Notes: a model not told the origin generated them from the sequence alone. Positions 23,738 to 32,842 are shown, counted from the stretch's first letter. The stretch: DNA of 64,000 nucleotides from Variovorax sp. TBS-050B (GCF_029893635.1 NZ_JARXYR010000002.1:1277001-1341000), one strand, 5' to 3'. Made by a program: numbers and translations.

Positions 23738-24631
23738 CTACGTCGCGGCCGAAGAAGACGAATACAGGCGCGCGATGTGCGCCAGCTTGTCGGGGTTGCG
23801 CTGGACGCGGATGCGCACGATGCGCTCGTGCGCGATCTCGAAGGTCTGGGCCGATTCGAGCGCGCCGTCGATGAAGCGCAGCAGCCCCGGCTCGCCGTTG
23901 ATCTCGACCAGTTCCATGCGCACCAACGGCCCCATGCGGCGCCAGAGCGCGAAGTAGAGCTGCGCGAGACGCCAGTTGCCGCGCAGCACCTTGCTGAAGG
24001 TCTGGACCTTGCCGCCGCCGTCGCCGATGAGCTCGGCGTCTTCGGCCATCAGCGCCTTGAGGTCGTGCAGGCTGCCTCTGGCGGCGGCATCGGCGAAGGC
24101 GCGCAGCAGCCGCTCATGGGTTTCGCGCGGGACATGGAAGCGCGGGCGCGCCTCCTGCACCTGCGCCCGGGCGCGGTGCACCAGCTGGCGGCAGGCGGCC
24201 TCGCTCTTGCCGAGGGTGCGGGCGATCTCGTCGTAATCGGCGTCGAACACCTCGCGCAGCAGGAAGGCGGCACGCGCCTCGGGCGCCAGGCGCTCGAGCA
24301 CGGCCAGGAAGGCGATCGAGATGTCGTCGGCGCGTTCGAGCAGCGCCTCGGGCGTGGCCGGCTCCTCGGTGAGCGTGGGCTCGGGCATCCAGGCGCCGAT
24401 GTAGTGCTCGCGCTGGACCTTGGCCGCGCGCAGCCGGTCGATCGAAAGACGGGTGACGACGGTGACGAGCCAGGCCTCGGCGCTGTCGAGGGCGGACTTG
24501 TCGGCCTCGTGCCAGCGCAGCCAGGCGTCCTGCACCACCTCTTCGGCCTCCGCGACCGAACCGAGCATGCGGTAGGCGATGCCCTGGAGGCGGCGGCGGT
24601 GGCTGTCGAAGCTGCGGGTCGGATCGTCCAT
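23738..24631 (-). CDS. ECF41-group sigma factor (SigJ-like) with SnoaL-like C-terminal domain
   Basis: A 297-residue extracytoplasmic-function sigma factor. Sigma-2 region includes YRMLGSVAEAEEVVQDAWLR, sigma-4 (about 110-165) includes LEREVFDADYDEIA-like and KSEAACRQLVHRAR. A SnoaL/NTF2-like C-terminal extension (about 170-297) carries the two motifs typical of ECF41: DGGGKV (about residue 214) and NPDKL near the end. In ECF41 this extension takes the place of an anti-sigma factor, both inhibiting and activating. I chose ATG 24629-24631 over the GTG six bases upstream because the ECF41 promoter -10 ends at 24640, which makes the ATG almost the first transcribed codon; no Shine-Dalgarno sequence is seen. 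The adjacent CMD gene is the expected target. Confidence 0.9.
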   Translation of the reverse strand: MDDPTRSFDSHRRRLQGIAYRMLGSVAEAEEVVQDAWLRWHEADKSALDSAEAWLVTVVTRLSIDRLRAAKVQREHYIGAWMPEPTLTEEPATPEALLERADDISIAFLAVLERLAPEARAAFLLREVFDADYDEIARTLGKSEAACRQLVHRARAQVQEARPRFHVPRETHERLLRAFADAAARGSLHDLKALMAEDAELIGDGGGKVQTFSKVLRGNWRLAQLYFALWRRMGPLVRMELVEINGEPGLLRFIDGALESAQTFEIAHERIVRIRVQRNPDKLAHIARLYSSSSAAT

Positions 24632-24639
24632 GGCCACAA

Positions 24640-24666
24640 GACGGGCGGGCCGCCGGGTTTGTGACA
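24640..24666 (-). promoter_or_regulatory. ECF41-type promoter of the sigma gene (autoregulation)
   Basis: TGTCACA (24660-24666) and CGTC (24640-24643) on the minus strand, separated by exactly 16 bases, identical in layout to the promoter of the neighbouring CMD gene. The -10 ends only 8 bases before the ATG at 24631, so the transcript would be leaderless or nearly so. Confidence 0.75.
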
Positions 24667-24685
24667 GGCGCCGACGGCCGCGGGA

Positions 24686-25546
24686 TCAGGCGCCCTGGTA
24701 CTCGGCCTGGGGCGCGAGGTTCGCGGCCAGTTCCTTGCGGTAGCGGTTGAGCTCCTGCACGGTCTTGAAGCTGCGGTTCATCAGCAGGCTCAGGTTGTGC
24801 AGGATGCGCTCGCCGACCTTGCTTTCCCAGACGGCGTCGAACTTGATCTGCTTGTCGAGCCAGTGCTCGAGCCAGTCCGGATCGGGCATGCGGCTCTGGA
24901 TGGTGTCGTTCGGGAACAGCGCCTTGTTGACGTGCAGGTTGGTCGGGTGCAGCGCCTGAGCGGTGCGGCGCGCGCTGGCCATCAGCACGCCGACCTTGGT
25001 GAAGGCGGCGCGGGCCTCGTCGCCGAACTTCTCCATCGCGCGCTTCATGTAGCGCAGGTAGGCGCCGCCGTGGCGCGCCTCGTCCTGGCTCAGCGTGGTG
25101 TAGATGTGCTTGATGACCGGCTCGGTGTGCCACTGGGCCGCGCGGCGGTACCAGTGGTTGAGGCGGATCTCGCCGCAGAAATGCAGCATGAGGGTTTCGA
25201 GCGGCGGCGCGGGATCGAAGTCGAAGCGCACCTCGTGCAGTTCCTGCTCGGTGGGTGCATGCTGCGGGCTGAAGCGCTTGAGGTACTCCATGAGCACCAG
25301 CGAGTGCTTCTGCTCCTCGAAGAACCAGATCGACATGAAAGCCGAAAAGTCGCTATCGTGCCGGTTGTCGCGCAGGAACATCTCGGTGGCCGGCAGCGCC
25401 GCCCACTCGGTGATGGCATTCATCTTGATGGTTTGCGCCTGTTCTTCGGACAGCAACGAAGCATCGAAGGACTGCCAGGGGATGTCCTTGTCCATGTCCC
25501 AACGGACGGATTCGAGTTGTCTGAAGAGTTCCGGATAAAGCATCAA
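24686..25546 (-). CDS. ferritin-like diiron protein, acyl-ACP desaturase-like
   Basis: A 286-residue all-helical protein with two diiron ligand motifs, EEQKH (Glu-X2-His, about residue 78) and DEARH (about residue 157), each preceded by a helix with an extra Glu (EWAALPATEMFL and ETLMLHFCGEIRLNHW). This four-helix pattern is that of stearoyl-ACP desaturases and related ferritin-like oxygenases, but total length and absence of a plant-type lid leave the substrate open. It is transcribed toward the ECF41 sigma gene, whose promoter sits in the 54-base gap. The gene has a TGTCACA at 25593-25599 upstream on its strand but without the matching CGTC at 16 bases, so ECF41 control is not supported. 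Confidence 0.7.
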   Translation of the reverse strand: MMLYPELFRQLESVRWDMDKDIPWQSFDASLLSEEQAQTIKMNAITEWAALPATEMFLRDNRHDSDFSAFMSIWFFEEQKHSLVLMEYLKRFSPQHAPTEQELHEVRFDFDPAPPLETLMLHFCGEIRLNHWYRRAAQWHTEPVIKHIYTTLSQDEARHGGAYLRYMKRAMEKFGDEARAAFTKVGVLMASARRTAQALHPTNLHVNKALFPNDTIQSRMPDPDWLEHWLDKQIKFDAVWESKVGERILHNLSLLMNRSFKTVQELNRYRKELAANLAPQAEYQGA

Positions 25547-25609
25547 AATCTTTCTAAGGCCGCCGATTTTAGTCGGGCCGGCTTGGCGCGCCTGTGACAG
25601 ACGCGCATG

Positions 25610-25625
25610 ATGCGTACTTACGCAT
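25610..25625. promoter_or_regulatory. inverted repeat upstream of the glutathione peroxidase gene
   Basis: ATGCGT (25610-25615) and ACGCAT (25620-25625) are perfect inverted arms around ACTT. The octamer CGCATGAT also appears twice (25605-25612 and 25621-25628). The element lies in the 124-base divergent gap between the diiron gene and gpx, 45 bases before the gpx start. It may be an operator; nothing in the sequence names the regulator. Confidence 0.3.
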
Positions 25626-25670
25626 GATCCGACGGCGTGGATTCATGCATTTTTTGTATCAGGAGCCCCT

Positions 25671-26288
25671 ATGCGAACCCCCTTCCGATGGCCGGCCGCC
25701 GCACTGTCTGCATGCCTGCTGGCCGCCGGTTCAGCGAGTGCACAAGCGCCTTCCGGCCCGGCGACCCCGCCGGCCGCCGCAGCCCCGGCCGACGGCGCGG
25801 GCGCGGCCTGTCCCGCATTGCTGCAGCACACCTTCCCGCGGCTGCAGGACGAGAAACCCCAGTCTCTGTGCCAGTATTCCGGCAAGGTGGTCCTGGTGGT
25901 GAACACCGCGAGCTTCTGCGGCTTCACCCCGCAGTACAAGGGGCTGGAGGCGCTCGACGCCAAGTACCGCGGCCGCGGCCTCGTGGTGCTGGGCTTTCCC
26001 TCGAACGATTTCTCGCAGGAAACCGGCTCCAACAAGGAGATCGCGGATTTCTGCGAAAGCACCTTCGGCGTGAAGTTTCCGATGTTCGCGAAGTCCTCGG
26101 TACGGGGCGCCAATGCCAACCCGCTCTTCAAGCAGCTGGCGCTGGCCTCGGGTACCACGCCGAAATGGAATTTCTACAAGTACCTGATCGGCCGCGACGG
26201 CAAGGTGGTGCAGTCGTGGTCGAGCATGACGGCGCCTGACGAAGCGGCGTTCGTGAAGGTCATCGAGAGCCAGTTGGCAATCAACTGA
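25671..26288 (+). CDS. periplasmic glutathione peroxidase (Cys type)
   Basis: A 205-residue thiol peroxidase that reduces hydroperoxides. A Sec signal peptide (about 1-25, ending AGSASAQA) and a Pro/Ala-rich linker precede the GPx domain, so it acts in the periplasm, where thioredoxin-like partners rather than glutathione may be the reductant. The peroxidatic Cys83 lies in VNTASFCGFTPQY; the Gln/Asn/Trp of the active site are in the later FPSNDF and TTPKWNFYKYL. The Cys in DFCESTFGVKFP is the usual resolving Cys position. An AGGAG precedes the ATG. The gene shares its upstream region with the divergent diiron gene. Confidence 0.9.
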   Translation: MRTPFRWPAAALSACLLAAGSASAQAPSGPATPPAAAAPADGAGAACPALLQHTFPRLQDEKPQSLCQYSGKVVLVVNTASFCGFTPQYKGLEALDAKYRGRGLVVLGFPSNDFSQETGSNKEIADFCESTFGVKFPMFAKSSVRGANANPLFKQLALASGTTPKWNFYKYLIGRDGKVVQSWSSMTAPDEAAFVKVIESQLAIN

Positions 26289-26537
26289 CACACCTGACCT
26301 GGCGCTACGGATCGTCACAAACGTTTACCACTGGAGGGGGAACCGGGCTGGCACACTCTGCTCATAACGAGCGTGGGCAGCGAATGCCCTCCGGTTTTCA
26401 TGTTGCGAGGTCTTCCAGGCGTCCTGTCTGGTTGAAATCCCGAGGTGATTCTTCTCCTCCTCCCTCCCTCCCTCCTTCGCGTCGGGGCGCCTCGCAGCAT
26501 TTTTGTATTTCCCGCCGGATCGGCGGGCCGCGAAATG

Positions 26538-26564
26538 AAAAAAGGCGCCTGAGGCGCCTTTTTT
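26538..26564. terminator. bidirectional intrinsic terminator
   Basis: A6-GGCGCC-TGA-GGCGCC-T6: perfect 6-bp GC stem (26544-26549 with 26553-26558) flanked by six A (26538-26543) and six T (26559-26564). It works in both directions, ending gpx transcription on plus and GST transcription on minus. The last base of the GST stop codon lies within it. Confidence 0.9.
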
Positions 26565-27175
26565 CATGGTTGGGTGTCGATGAAGCTGGGCCGCAGCATC
26601 AGCTTGTCGTACAGCCTGGCGAGGTTGGGATGGTCGTTGCGCCAGTCGATCTCGGGAAAGCGAAAGCCCAGCCAGCCCAGCGCGCAGCCCACGGCAATGT
26701 CCGACAGGCTCAGGTGGATGCCGCTGCAGAAGGGCTTGTCGCCCAGGCCCTTGGCCATCGCGGCCACGCCGTCCTGGACCTTGGCACGCTGGCGTTCGAT
26801 CCAGGTGGTGCTGCGCTCGCCGTCGCTGCGGCCGCTCCAGGTGGCTTCGAGGCGCCAGAGCACGCCCGCATCCATGACGCCATCGGCCAGCGCCTCCCAG
26901 GTCTTGACCTCCGCGCGCTCCCGGCCCTGCTGGGGAATGAGCTTGCCGACGGGGGACAGCGTGTCGAGGTACTCGACGATCACGCGCGAGTCGAACACCG
27001 CCTCGCCGCCTTCCATGATGAGGCAGGGCACCTTCCCGAGCGGGTTGGAATGGGCGATGGTGGTGTCGGCAGCCCAGACGTCCTCGATCACGAACTGGTA
27101 GTCGAGCCGCTTCTCGGCCAGCACCACGCGCACCTTGCGCACATAGGGGCTGGCGGCCGATCCGATCAGTTTCAT
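26564..27175 (-). CDS. glutathione S-transferase
   Basis: A 203-residue cytosolic GST. The N-terminal thioredoxin-like domain (about 1-78) has MKLIGSAASPYVRKVRVVL, the cis-Pro loop LGKVPCL and the Ser-containing FDSRVIVEYL that bind glutathione; the helical C-terminal domain (about 90-200) ends in DHPNLARLYDKL and has LSLSDIAVG, the N-capping box/hydrophobic staple. The SPY start is like YfcF/YibF-type bacterial GSTs. Function is probably detoxification; the substrate is unknown. The ATG at 27175 was chosen because the fold starts there. The gene is divergent from purB across 116 bases. Confidence 0.88.
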   Translation of the reverse strand: MKLIGSAASPYVRKVRVVLAEKRLDYQFVIEDVWAADTTIAHSNPLGKVPCLIMEGGEAVFDSRVIVEYLDTLSPVGKLIPQQGRERAEVKTWEALADGVMDAGVLWRLEATWSGRSDGERSTTWIERQRAKVQDGVAAMAKGLGDKPFCSGIHLSLSDIAVGCALGWLGFRFPEIDWRNDHPNLARLYDKLMLRPSFIDTQP

Positions 27176-27282
27176 GAAAGCTCTCTCCCTCGGGATTGGT
27201 AACGTTTGTGGGAACCATTTTAGAGGACGCCCGAAGGTGCGGCCGCCGAGCACTGCAAACCGCGTGCCCGCCGCCCGCCTAA

Positions 27283-28671
<1,389 letters not shown>

Positions 28672-28684
28672 GGCCTCCTGCCCG

Positions 28685-28720
28685 GAAGCAAACAGCCGCC
28701 CGAGGGCGGCTGTTTGCTTC
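28685..28720 (+). terminator. intrinsic terminator after purB
   Basis: GAAGCAAACAGCCGCCC (28685-28701) pairs perfectly with GGGCGGCTGTTTGCTTC (28704-28720), a stem of about 16-17 bp with a tiny loop, 14 bases after the purB stop. The 3' arm is T-rich (TGTTTGCTTC) rather than being followed by a separate T tract. It separates purB from the PepSY/TonB-receptor operon. Confidence 0.75.
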
Positions 28721-28809
28721 GTGCGGCAGACCGGTTCCACCTTCAGCCACGCGCCGCGACCGGCGCTCCAGCCAACAACCCCAACGGGCTTTTCCAGGCC
28801 CCGCGATAC

Positions 28810-29943
28810 ATGCTGCGCGCCCCTTTGCGACGTCTCTGGCTCAAGCTCCATCGCTGGATCGGCCTCTCGCTCGGCCCCCTGCTGGCACTCACCGCGCTGC
28901 TCGGCGCGGTGCTGGTGGTCGCGCTGCCGATCGACCGCCAGGCGCATCCCGACTTCTTCGTGGCGCGCAGCGGGGCGACGCCCGGCTCCGCACCGCTGGC
29001 GCTGGAGCCGCTGCGCCAGCGCCTGCTGGCTGAATTCGGCCCCGACACCGACCTGACCCTGCGCCCGCCGCGCCAGCCCGGCGAAACGCTCTGGGTGCGG
29101 GTCCGCGGCGCCTGGGAAGGCACGCTCTACCTCGATCCCGCCACGGGCGCCGAGCAAGGCCGCCGCGGCACGCACGAGGGCGCCTACAACCTGCTGTTCG
29201 AACTGCACAGCAGCCTGCTGCTGGAGGACACCGGCAAGGGCATCCTGGCCTTCGCCGCGCTGGCCTATCTGTTCCTGCTCGTGACCGGCCTCGTGCTCTG
29301 GTGGCCGGTGCGCTGGCCGCCGTCGCTGCGGATCGTGCTCGACCGGGGCCTGCTGCGCGGGCTGTTCGACCTGCATCGCACCGGCGGCGCCGTGCTCGGG
29401 CTGCTGATTGCGGTGTCGGTGTTCACCGGCGCCTACATGGCCTGGCGGCCGCTCGGCGGCTTCATCTCGGCCGCGATCGGCCAGCCGCAGTTCAAGCCGC
29501 CGGTCGTGCCCAGGGGACCGGCGACCGGCCCGAAGCCGTCGCTGGACGAACTGCTCGCACGCGCGCAGCAGGTGTTTCCGGGCCAGCCCATCGGCTATGC
29601 CCATGTCCCGGCCAAGCCGAGCCGGCCGCTGCGGGTGCGCTTCCGGCTGCCCGACGATCCGCATCCGAACGGCATCGGCTCGGTGTGGCTGGATCCGCGC
29701 ACGGGCGAAGTGCTCGCGGTGCGCCGCTGGCAGGAACTCGACGCGGGCAGCGGCGCGGTCGCGGTGATCTACCCGCTGCACACCGGCGCGCTCGGCGGGT
29801 CGGCGCACGAGGCGGTCACGGCGCTGCTCGGACTCGCGCTCGCGGGCCTGGGCCTGAGCGGCGTCTGGCTCTGGTGGCGGCGCCGCGCGGTGGCCGCGGC
29901 AGCCCGGCAGAACGCCATGCCCGTCAACCGCACGATGTCATGA
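28810..29943 (+). CDS. PepSY-associated inner-membrane protein (iron-siderophore reductase type)
   Basis: A 377-residue four-helix membrane protein. Transmembrane segments: about 12-38 (IGLSLGPLLALTALLGAVLVV), 142-165, 195-215 (GAVLGLLIAVSVFTGAYMAW) and 340-362. The HRWIG, ELHSSLLL, DLHRTGG and YPLHTG segments supply paired His residues that could bind heme. Periplasmic loops carry PepSY-like folds. Relatives such as PiuB and FoxB reduce or release iron from siderophores in the periplasm. Its stop overlaps the start region of the TonB-dependent receptor, so the pair probably forms one uptake unit. I see no Fur box upstream. I chose ATG 28810; the open frame before it overlaps the purB terminator. 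Confidence 0.82.
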   Translation: MLRAPLRRLWLKLHRWIGLSLGPLLALTALLGAVLVVALPIDRQAHPDFFVARSGATPGSAPLALEPLRQRLLAEFGPDTDLTLRPPRQPGETLWVRVRGAWEGTLYLDPATGAEQGRRGTHEGAYNLLFELHSSLLLEDTGKGILAFAALAYLFLLVTGLVLWWPVRWPPSLRIVLDRGLLRGLFDLHRTGGAVLGLLIAVSVFTGAYMAWRPLGGFISAAIGQPQFKPPVVPRGPATGPKPSLDELLARAQQVFPGQPIGYAHVPAKPSRPLRVRFRLPDDPHPNGIGSVWLDPRTGEVLAVRRWQELDAGSGAVAVIYPLHTGALGGSAHEAVTALLGLALAGLGLSGVWLWWRRRAVAAAARQNAMPVNRTMS

Positions 29944-29985
29944 CAAAAGACGCGTTCAGCGTCGACCGACTTTTTTCAGCACCCC

Positions 29986-29992
29986 AAGGAGG
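29986..29992 (+). promoter_or_regulatory. Shine-Dalgarno sequence deciding the GTG start of the TonB receptor
   Basis: AAGGAGG is a full-strength ribosome binding site 4 bases before GTG 29997. That GTG gives a normal signal peptide directly. The alternative ATG at 29940, overlapping the previous stop as ATGA, would add 19 residues ahead of the signal. Confidence 0.75.
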
Positions 29993-29996
29993 ATCC

Positions 29997-32159
29997 GTGT
30001 TCAAGCAGAAGAAGTGCGCCGCGCTCGTGATGGCGCTGTTTCCCGTCAGTTTCCAGAGCTTCGCGGCCGAGCCCGAGCCCGCCGGCGGACCGAAGTCGCT
30101 CGAGGCGATCACCGTCACTGGCGACTGGCTCGGCTCGCCCAGCGAGACCAGGGTGCTCGAGCACCCCGGCGCGCGCAGCATCGTCGAGCGCCCGCAGATC
30201 CAGGAAAGCGGCGCCTCCAGCGTGCGCGACGTGCTGCGCCAGGTGCCGGGCGTGCAGGTGCAGGAGAGCAACGGCACCGGCGGCAGCGACATCTCGCTCA
30301 ACGTGGGCGTGCGCGGCCTGACCTCGCGGCTGTCGCCGCGCTCCACCATCCTGCTCGACGGCGTGCCGCTCGCCTATGCGCCGTACGGCCAGCCGCAGCT
30401 GTCGCTGGCCCCCGTCTCCCTCGGGAGCCTGGAAGCGGTCGACGTGGTGCGCGGTGCGGGCTCGGTGCGCTACGGTCCGCAGAACGTGGGCGGCATCATC
30501 AACTTCGTGACGCGCTCGATTCCGAAGCAGTTCGCGGGCGAAGTGGGCGTGGGCGTCGAGGGCGCCACGCGCGGCGGCGGCCTCAAGACCACGCCGAGCC
30601 TCTTCGTCGGCGGCACGAACGAGAACGGCCTGGGCCTCGCGCTGCTCTATTCGGGCACGCATGGCGACGGCTTCCGCGAAAGCAACGACCACACGCGCAT
30701 CGACGACCTGATGCTCAAGGGTGCCTACCGCCTCTCGAAGACCGACGACATCGCGGTGTCGCTGCATCACTTCGAAGGCCGCGGCCGCATGCCGGGTGGC
30801 CTGACGACGGCGCAGTTCGCGGCCAACCCCTTCCAGTCGGACCGCGCCTTCGACGAGTTCGCGGGCCGGCGCACCGACGGCTCGATCAAGTACACGCACA
30901 ACGACGGCGTGAACAAGTTCGAGATGCTGGGCTACTACATCGACTCCTTCCGCGGCAGCTTCCTCGAGCAGGAGGGCACCGGTGCCAACAACGGCCGGCG
31001 CCGGCTGACGACCGCGCCGCGCGACTACAAGACCTTTGCCATCGAGCCCCGCTACTCGCGCCTGATCGACTCCGGCAGCGTGGTGCAGGAGATCAGCGTG
31101 GGCATGCGCTACCTGAAGGAAGAGGCCTCGGAGGTCGCGACGCGCAGCGCCTACTACACGCCGCGGCCGGGCTTCGACGCCTATGCGCTGGCCCGGCCCG
31201 CCTACCAGTCGAGCAAGGGCGGCACCACCGCGCATGCGGTCTACATCGACGACCGCATCGACTTCGGCAACTGGACCATCACGCCCGGCGTGCGCTACGA
31301 GTCGATCCGCTCGCACAACGACGTGTTCACGCTCTCGAACAACCGCGTGACGAACGCGATCTACCCCAAGATCGATTCCAACGAGGTGCTGCCGACGCTC
31401 TCGGTGCTCTACCGCATGAGCGACCGCTGGTCGGTGTTCGCGAATGCGGGCGTTTCCTTCGGGCCGCAGCAGTACGCGCAGCTCGCGCAGTCGACCACGG
31501 GTCTGCATCCCGAGAAGGCCAAGACCTACGAGATCGGCACGCACTACAAGGGCGAGAGCTGGAGCGGCGAGCTGACGCTGTTCAACATCAACTTCGACAA
31601 GGAACTGCTGCTGGCGCGCTCGATCACCGGCGACGTGGGCCAGTGGACCGACCTCGGCGCGACCCGGCACCGTGGCGTGGAGTCGGCGCTGCGCTACCAG
31701 CTCGGCAGCCTGAGCGATTCGCTCAAGGGGCTCTCGGTGTCGGCGACCTACACCTACACGCAGGCGACCTCGAAGGCCGGCGCCTTCGCCGGGCGCGACC
31801 TGCCGTTCTACTCGCGCCAGGTGGCGACGCTCGGCGCACGCTACGAGCGCGGGCCGTGGACCTTCAATGCCGACGTGTATGCGCAGTCGAAGCAGCGCTC
31901 GCCGGGCTCGCCCGACGACGGCGGGAAGTACGTGACGATCGAGGATTCCACCGGCCGGCTCGGCAACATCCCGGGCTACGCCACGATGAACCTGCGCGCG
32001 GCCTACGACTTCGGCCCTTCGATGAGCCACCTCAAGCTGGCCGTCGGCATCAAGAACCTGTTCGACCGCCGCTACTTCAACCGCTCGGTCGACAACAACG
32101 GCGGCAAGTACGTGGGCCAGCCGCGCACGCTCTACCTGCAGGCTTCGGTGGCGTTCTGA
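29997..32159 (+). CDS. TonB-dependent outer-membrane receptor (FecA/siderophore type)
   Basis: A 720-residue outer-membrane beta-barrel with a plug. Signal peptide FKQKKCAALVMALFPVSFQS, cut after FAA; a TonB box-like SLEAITVTGD; plug domain with SVRDVLRQVPGVQVQESNG, VRGLTSRLSPRSTILLDG and VRYGPQNVGGIINFVTRSI; then a barrel of about 550 residues ending in KNLFDRRYFNRSVDNNGGKY and a terminal Phe (LQASVAF). There is no N-terminal STN domain, so it does not signal through an anti-sigma factor. Barrel motifs resemble ferric-citrate/siderophore receptors. With the PepSY membrane protein gene just upstream, ferric-siderophore uptake is likely. The start is GTG, selected by AAGGAGG. Confidence 0.9.
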   Translation: MFKQKKCAALVMALFPVSFQSFAAEPEPAGGPKSLEAITVTGDWLGSPSETRVLEHPGARSIVERPQIQESGASSVRDVLRQVPGVQVQESNGTGGSDISLNVGVRGLTSRLSPRSTILLDGVPLAYAPYGQPQLSLAPVSLGSLEAVDVVRGAGSVRYGPQNVGGIINFVTRSIPKQFAGEVGVGVEGATRGGGLKTTPSLFVGGTNENGLGLALLYSGTHGDGFRESNDHTRIDDLMLKGAYRLSKTDDIAVSLHHFEGRGRMPGGLTTAQFAANPFQSDRAFDEFAGRRTDGSIKYTHNDGVNKFEMLGYYIDSFRGSFLEQEGTGANNGRRRLTTAPRDYKTFAIEPRYSRLIDSGSVVQEISVGMRYLKEEASEVATRSAYYTPRPGFDAYALARPAYQSSKGGTTAHAVYIDDRIDFGNWTITPGVRYESIRSHNDVFTLSNNRVTNAIYPKIDSNEVLPTLSVLYRMSDRWSVFANAGVSFGPQQYAQLAQSTTGLHPEKAKTYEIGTHYKGESWSGELTLFNINFDKELLLARSITGDVGQWTDLGATRHRGVESALRYQLGSLSDSLKGLSVSATYTYTQATSKAGAFAGRDLPFYSRQVATLGARYERGPWTFNADVYAQSKQRSPGSPDDGGKYVTIEDSTGRLGNIPGYATMNLRAAYDFGPSMSHLKLAVGIKNLFDRRYFNRSVDNNGGKYVGQPRTLYLQASVAF

Positions 32160-32189
32160 GTCCGTGGGGGCGCATACACTCGCGCACCC

Positions 32190-32750
32190 ATGGCCCTCAA
32201 ATCCACCATCTTCAAGGCCACCCTCGCGGTGGCCGACATCGACCACGGCTACTACGCCGACCATGCGCTGACGCTGGCGCGCCATCCGAGCGAGACCGAC
32301 GAGCGCATGATGATCCGGCTCGTCGCGCTCGCGCTCAACGCGCACAAGCTGCAGGACGTGTGCAACGGCGACGGCACGCTGGCCTTCGGCGCGGGCCTGT
32401 CGAACGTCGACGAACCCGATGTGTGGCTGCGCGATTTCACGGGCGAGACCAAGCTCTGGATCGAGGTCGGCCAGCCCGAGGACAAGCCGATCATCAAGGC
32501 CTGCGGCAAGGCCGACGAGGTGATCGTCTACTGCTTCAACCATGCGGCCGAGATCTGGTGGCGCGGCATCGAGGGCAAGCTCACGCGGCCGCAGAACCTG
32601 CAGGTGCACCGGGTGCCGACCGAGGCCTCGCAGGCGCTGGCTTTGCTGGCGCAGCGCAGCATGCAGCTGCAGGCGACGATCCAGGAAAACACGCTGACGC
32701 TGGGCGACGGCAACCGCAGCATCGACGTGGAACTGCAGCGCTGGAAATAA
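32190..32750 (+). CDS. yaeQ: YaeQ family protein
   Basis: A 186-residue soluble protein of the YaeQ family, a PD-(D/E)XK nuclease-like fold of unknown biochemical role; the Salmonella homologue suppresses loss of RfaH. Recognisable sequences: MALKSTIFKATLAVADIDHG, YYADHALTLARHPSETDERM, a central WIEVGQPEDKPIIKAC with the Glu and Lys of the nuclease-like core, and VHRVPTEASQALALL. Length is standard. It ends 90 bases before the convergent DUF2007 gene; the gap holds a dispersed repeat. The gene is downstream of the TonB receptor by 30 bases and could be co-transcribed. Confidence 0.93.
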   Translation: MALKSTIFKATLAVADIDHGYYADHALTLARHPSETDERMMIRLVALALNAHKLQDVCNGDGTLAFGAGLSNVDEPDVWLRDFTGETKLWIEVGQPEDKPIIKACGKADEVIVYCFNHAAEIWWRGIEGKLTRPQNLQVHRVPTEASQALALLAQRSMQLQATIQENTLTLGDGNRSIDVELQRWK

Positions 32751-32751
32751 G

Positions 32752-32840
32752 GCTCGCCCCCAGTCTCCGCGCACTTCGTGTCGCTGCGCCAACCCCTGCC
32801 GGGGGAAACACCAGCGGCCCGGCAAAGCCGTTCTGCGGTG
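32752..32840. repeat. Variovorax-type dispersed intergenic repeat
   Basis: GCTCGCCCCCAGTCTCCGCG, then CACTTCGTGTCGCTGCGCCA, a GC hairpin (CCCC-TGCC-GGGG), and ACCAGCGGCCCGGCAAAGCC. This string closely resembles a repeat I recall as abundant in the gaps between convergent genes of Variovorax and relatives. It fills the whole gap between the ends of yaeQ and the DUF2007 gene and may function as a terminator through its hairpin. Only one copy is in this window. Confidence 0.5.
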
Positions 32841-32842
32841 CT

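Noticed and set aside
25573..25599. Third TGTCACA as an ECF41 promoter of the diiron gene
   Set aside because: At the required 16-base spacing the -10 is CCGA instead of CGTC; only a CGAC at 17 bases exists. Match is not good enough.
28721..28809. Fur box upstream of the PepSY/TonB-receptor genes
   Set aside because: No GATAAT-type repeats; the region is GC-rich and without a palindrome of that kind.
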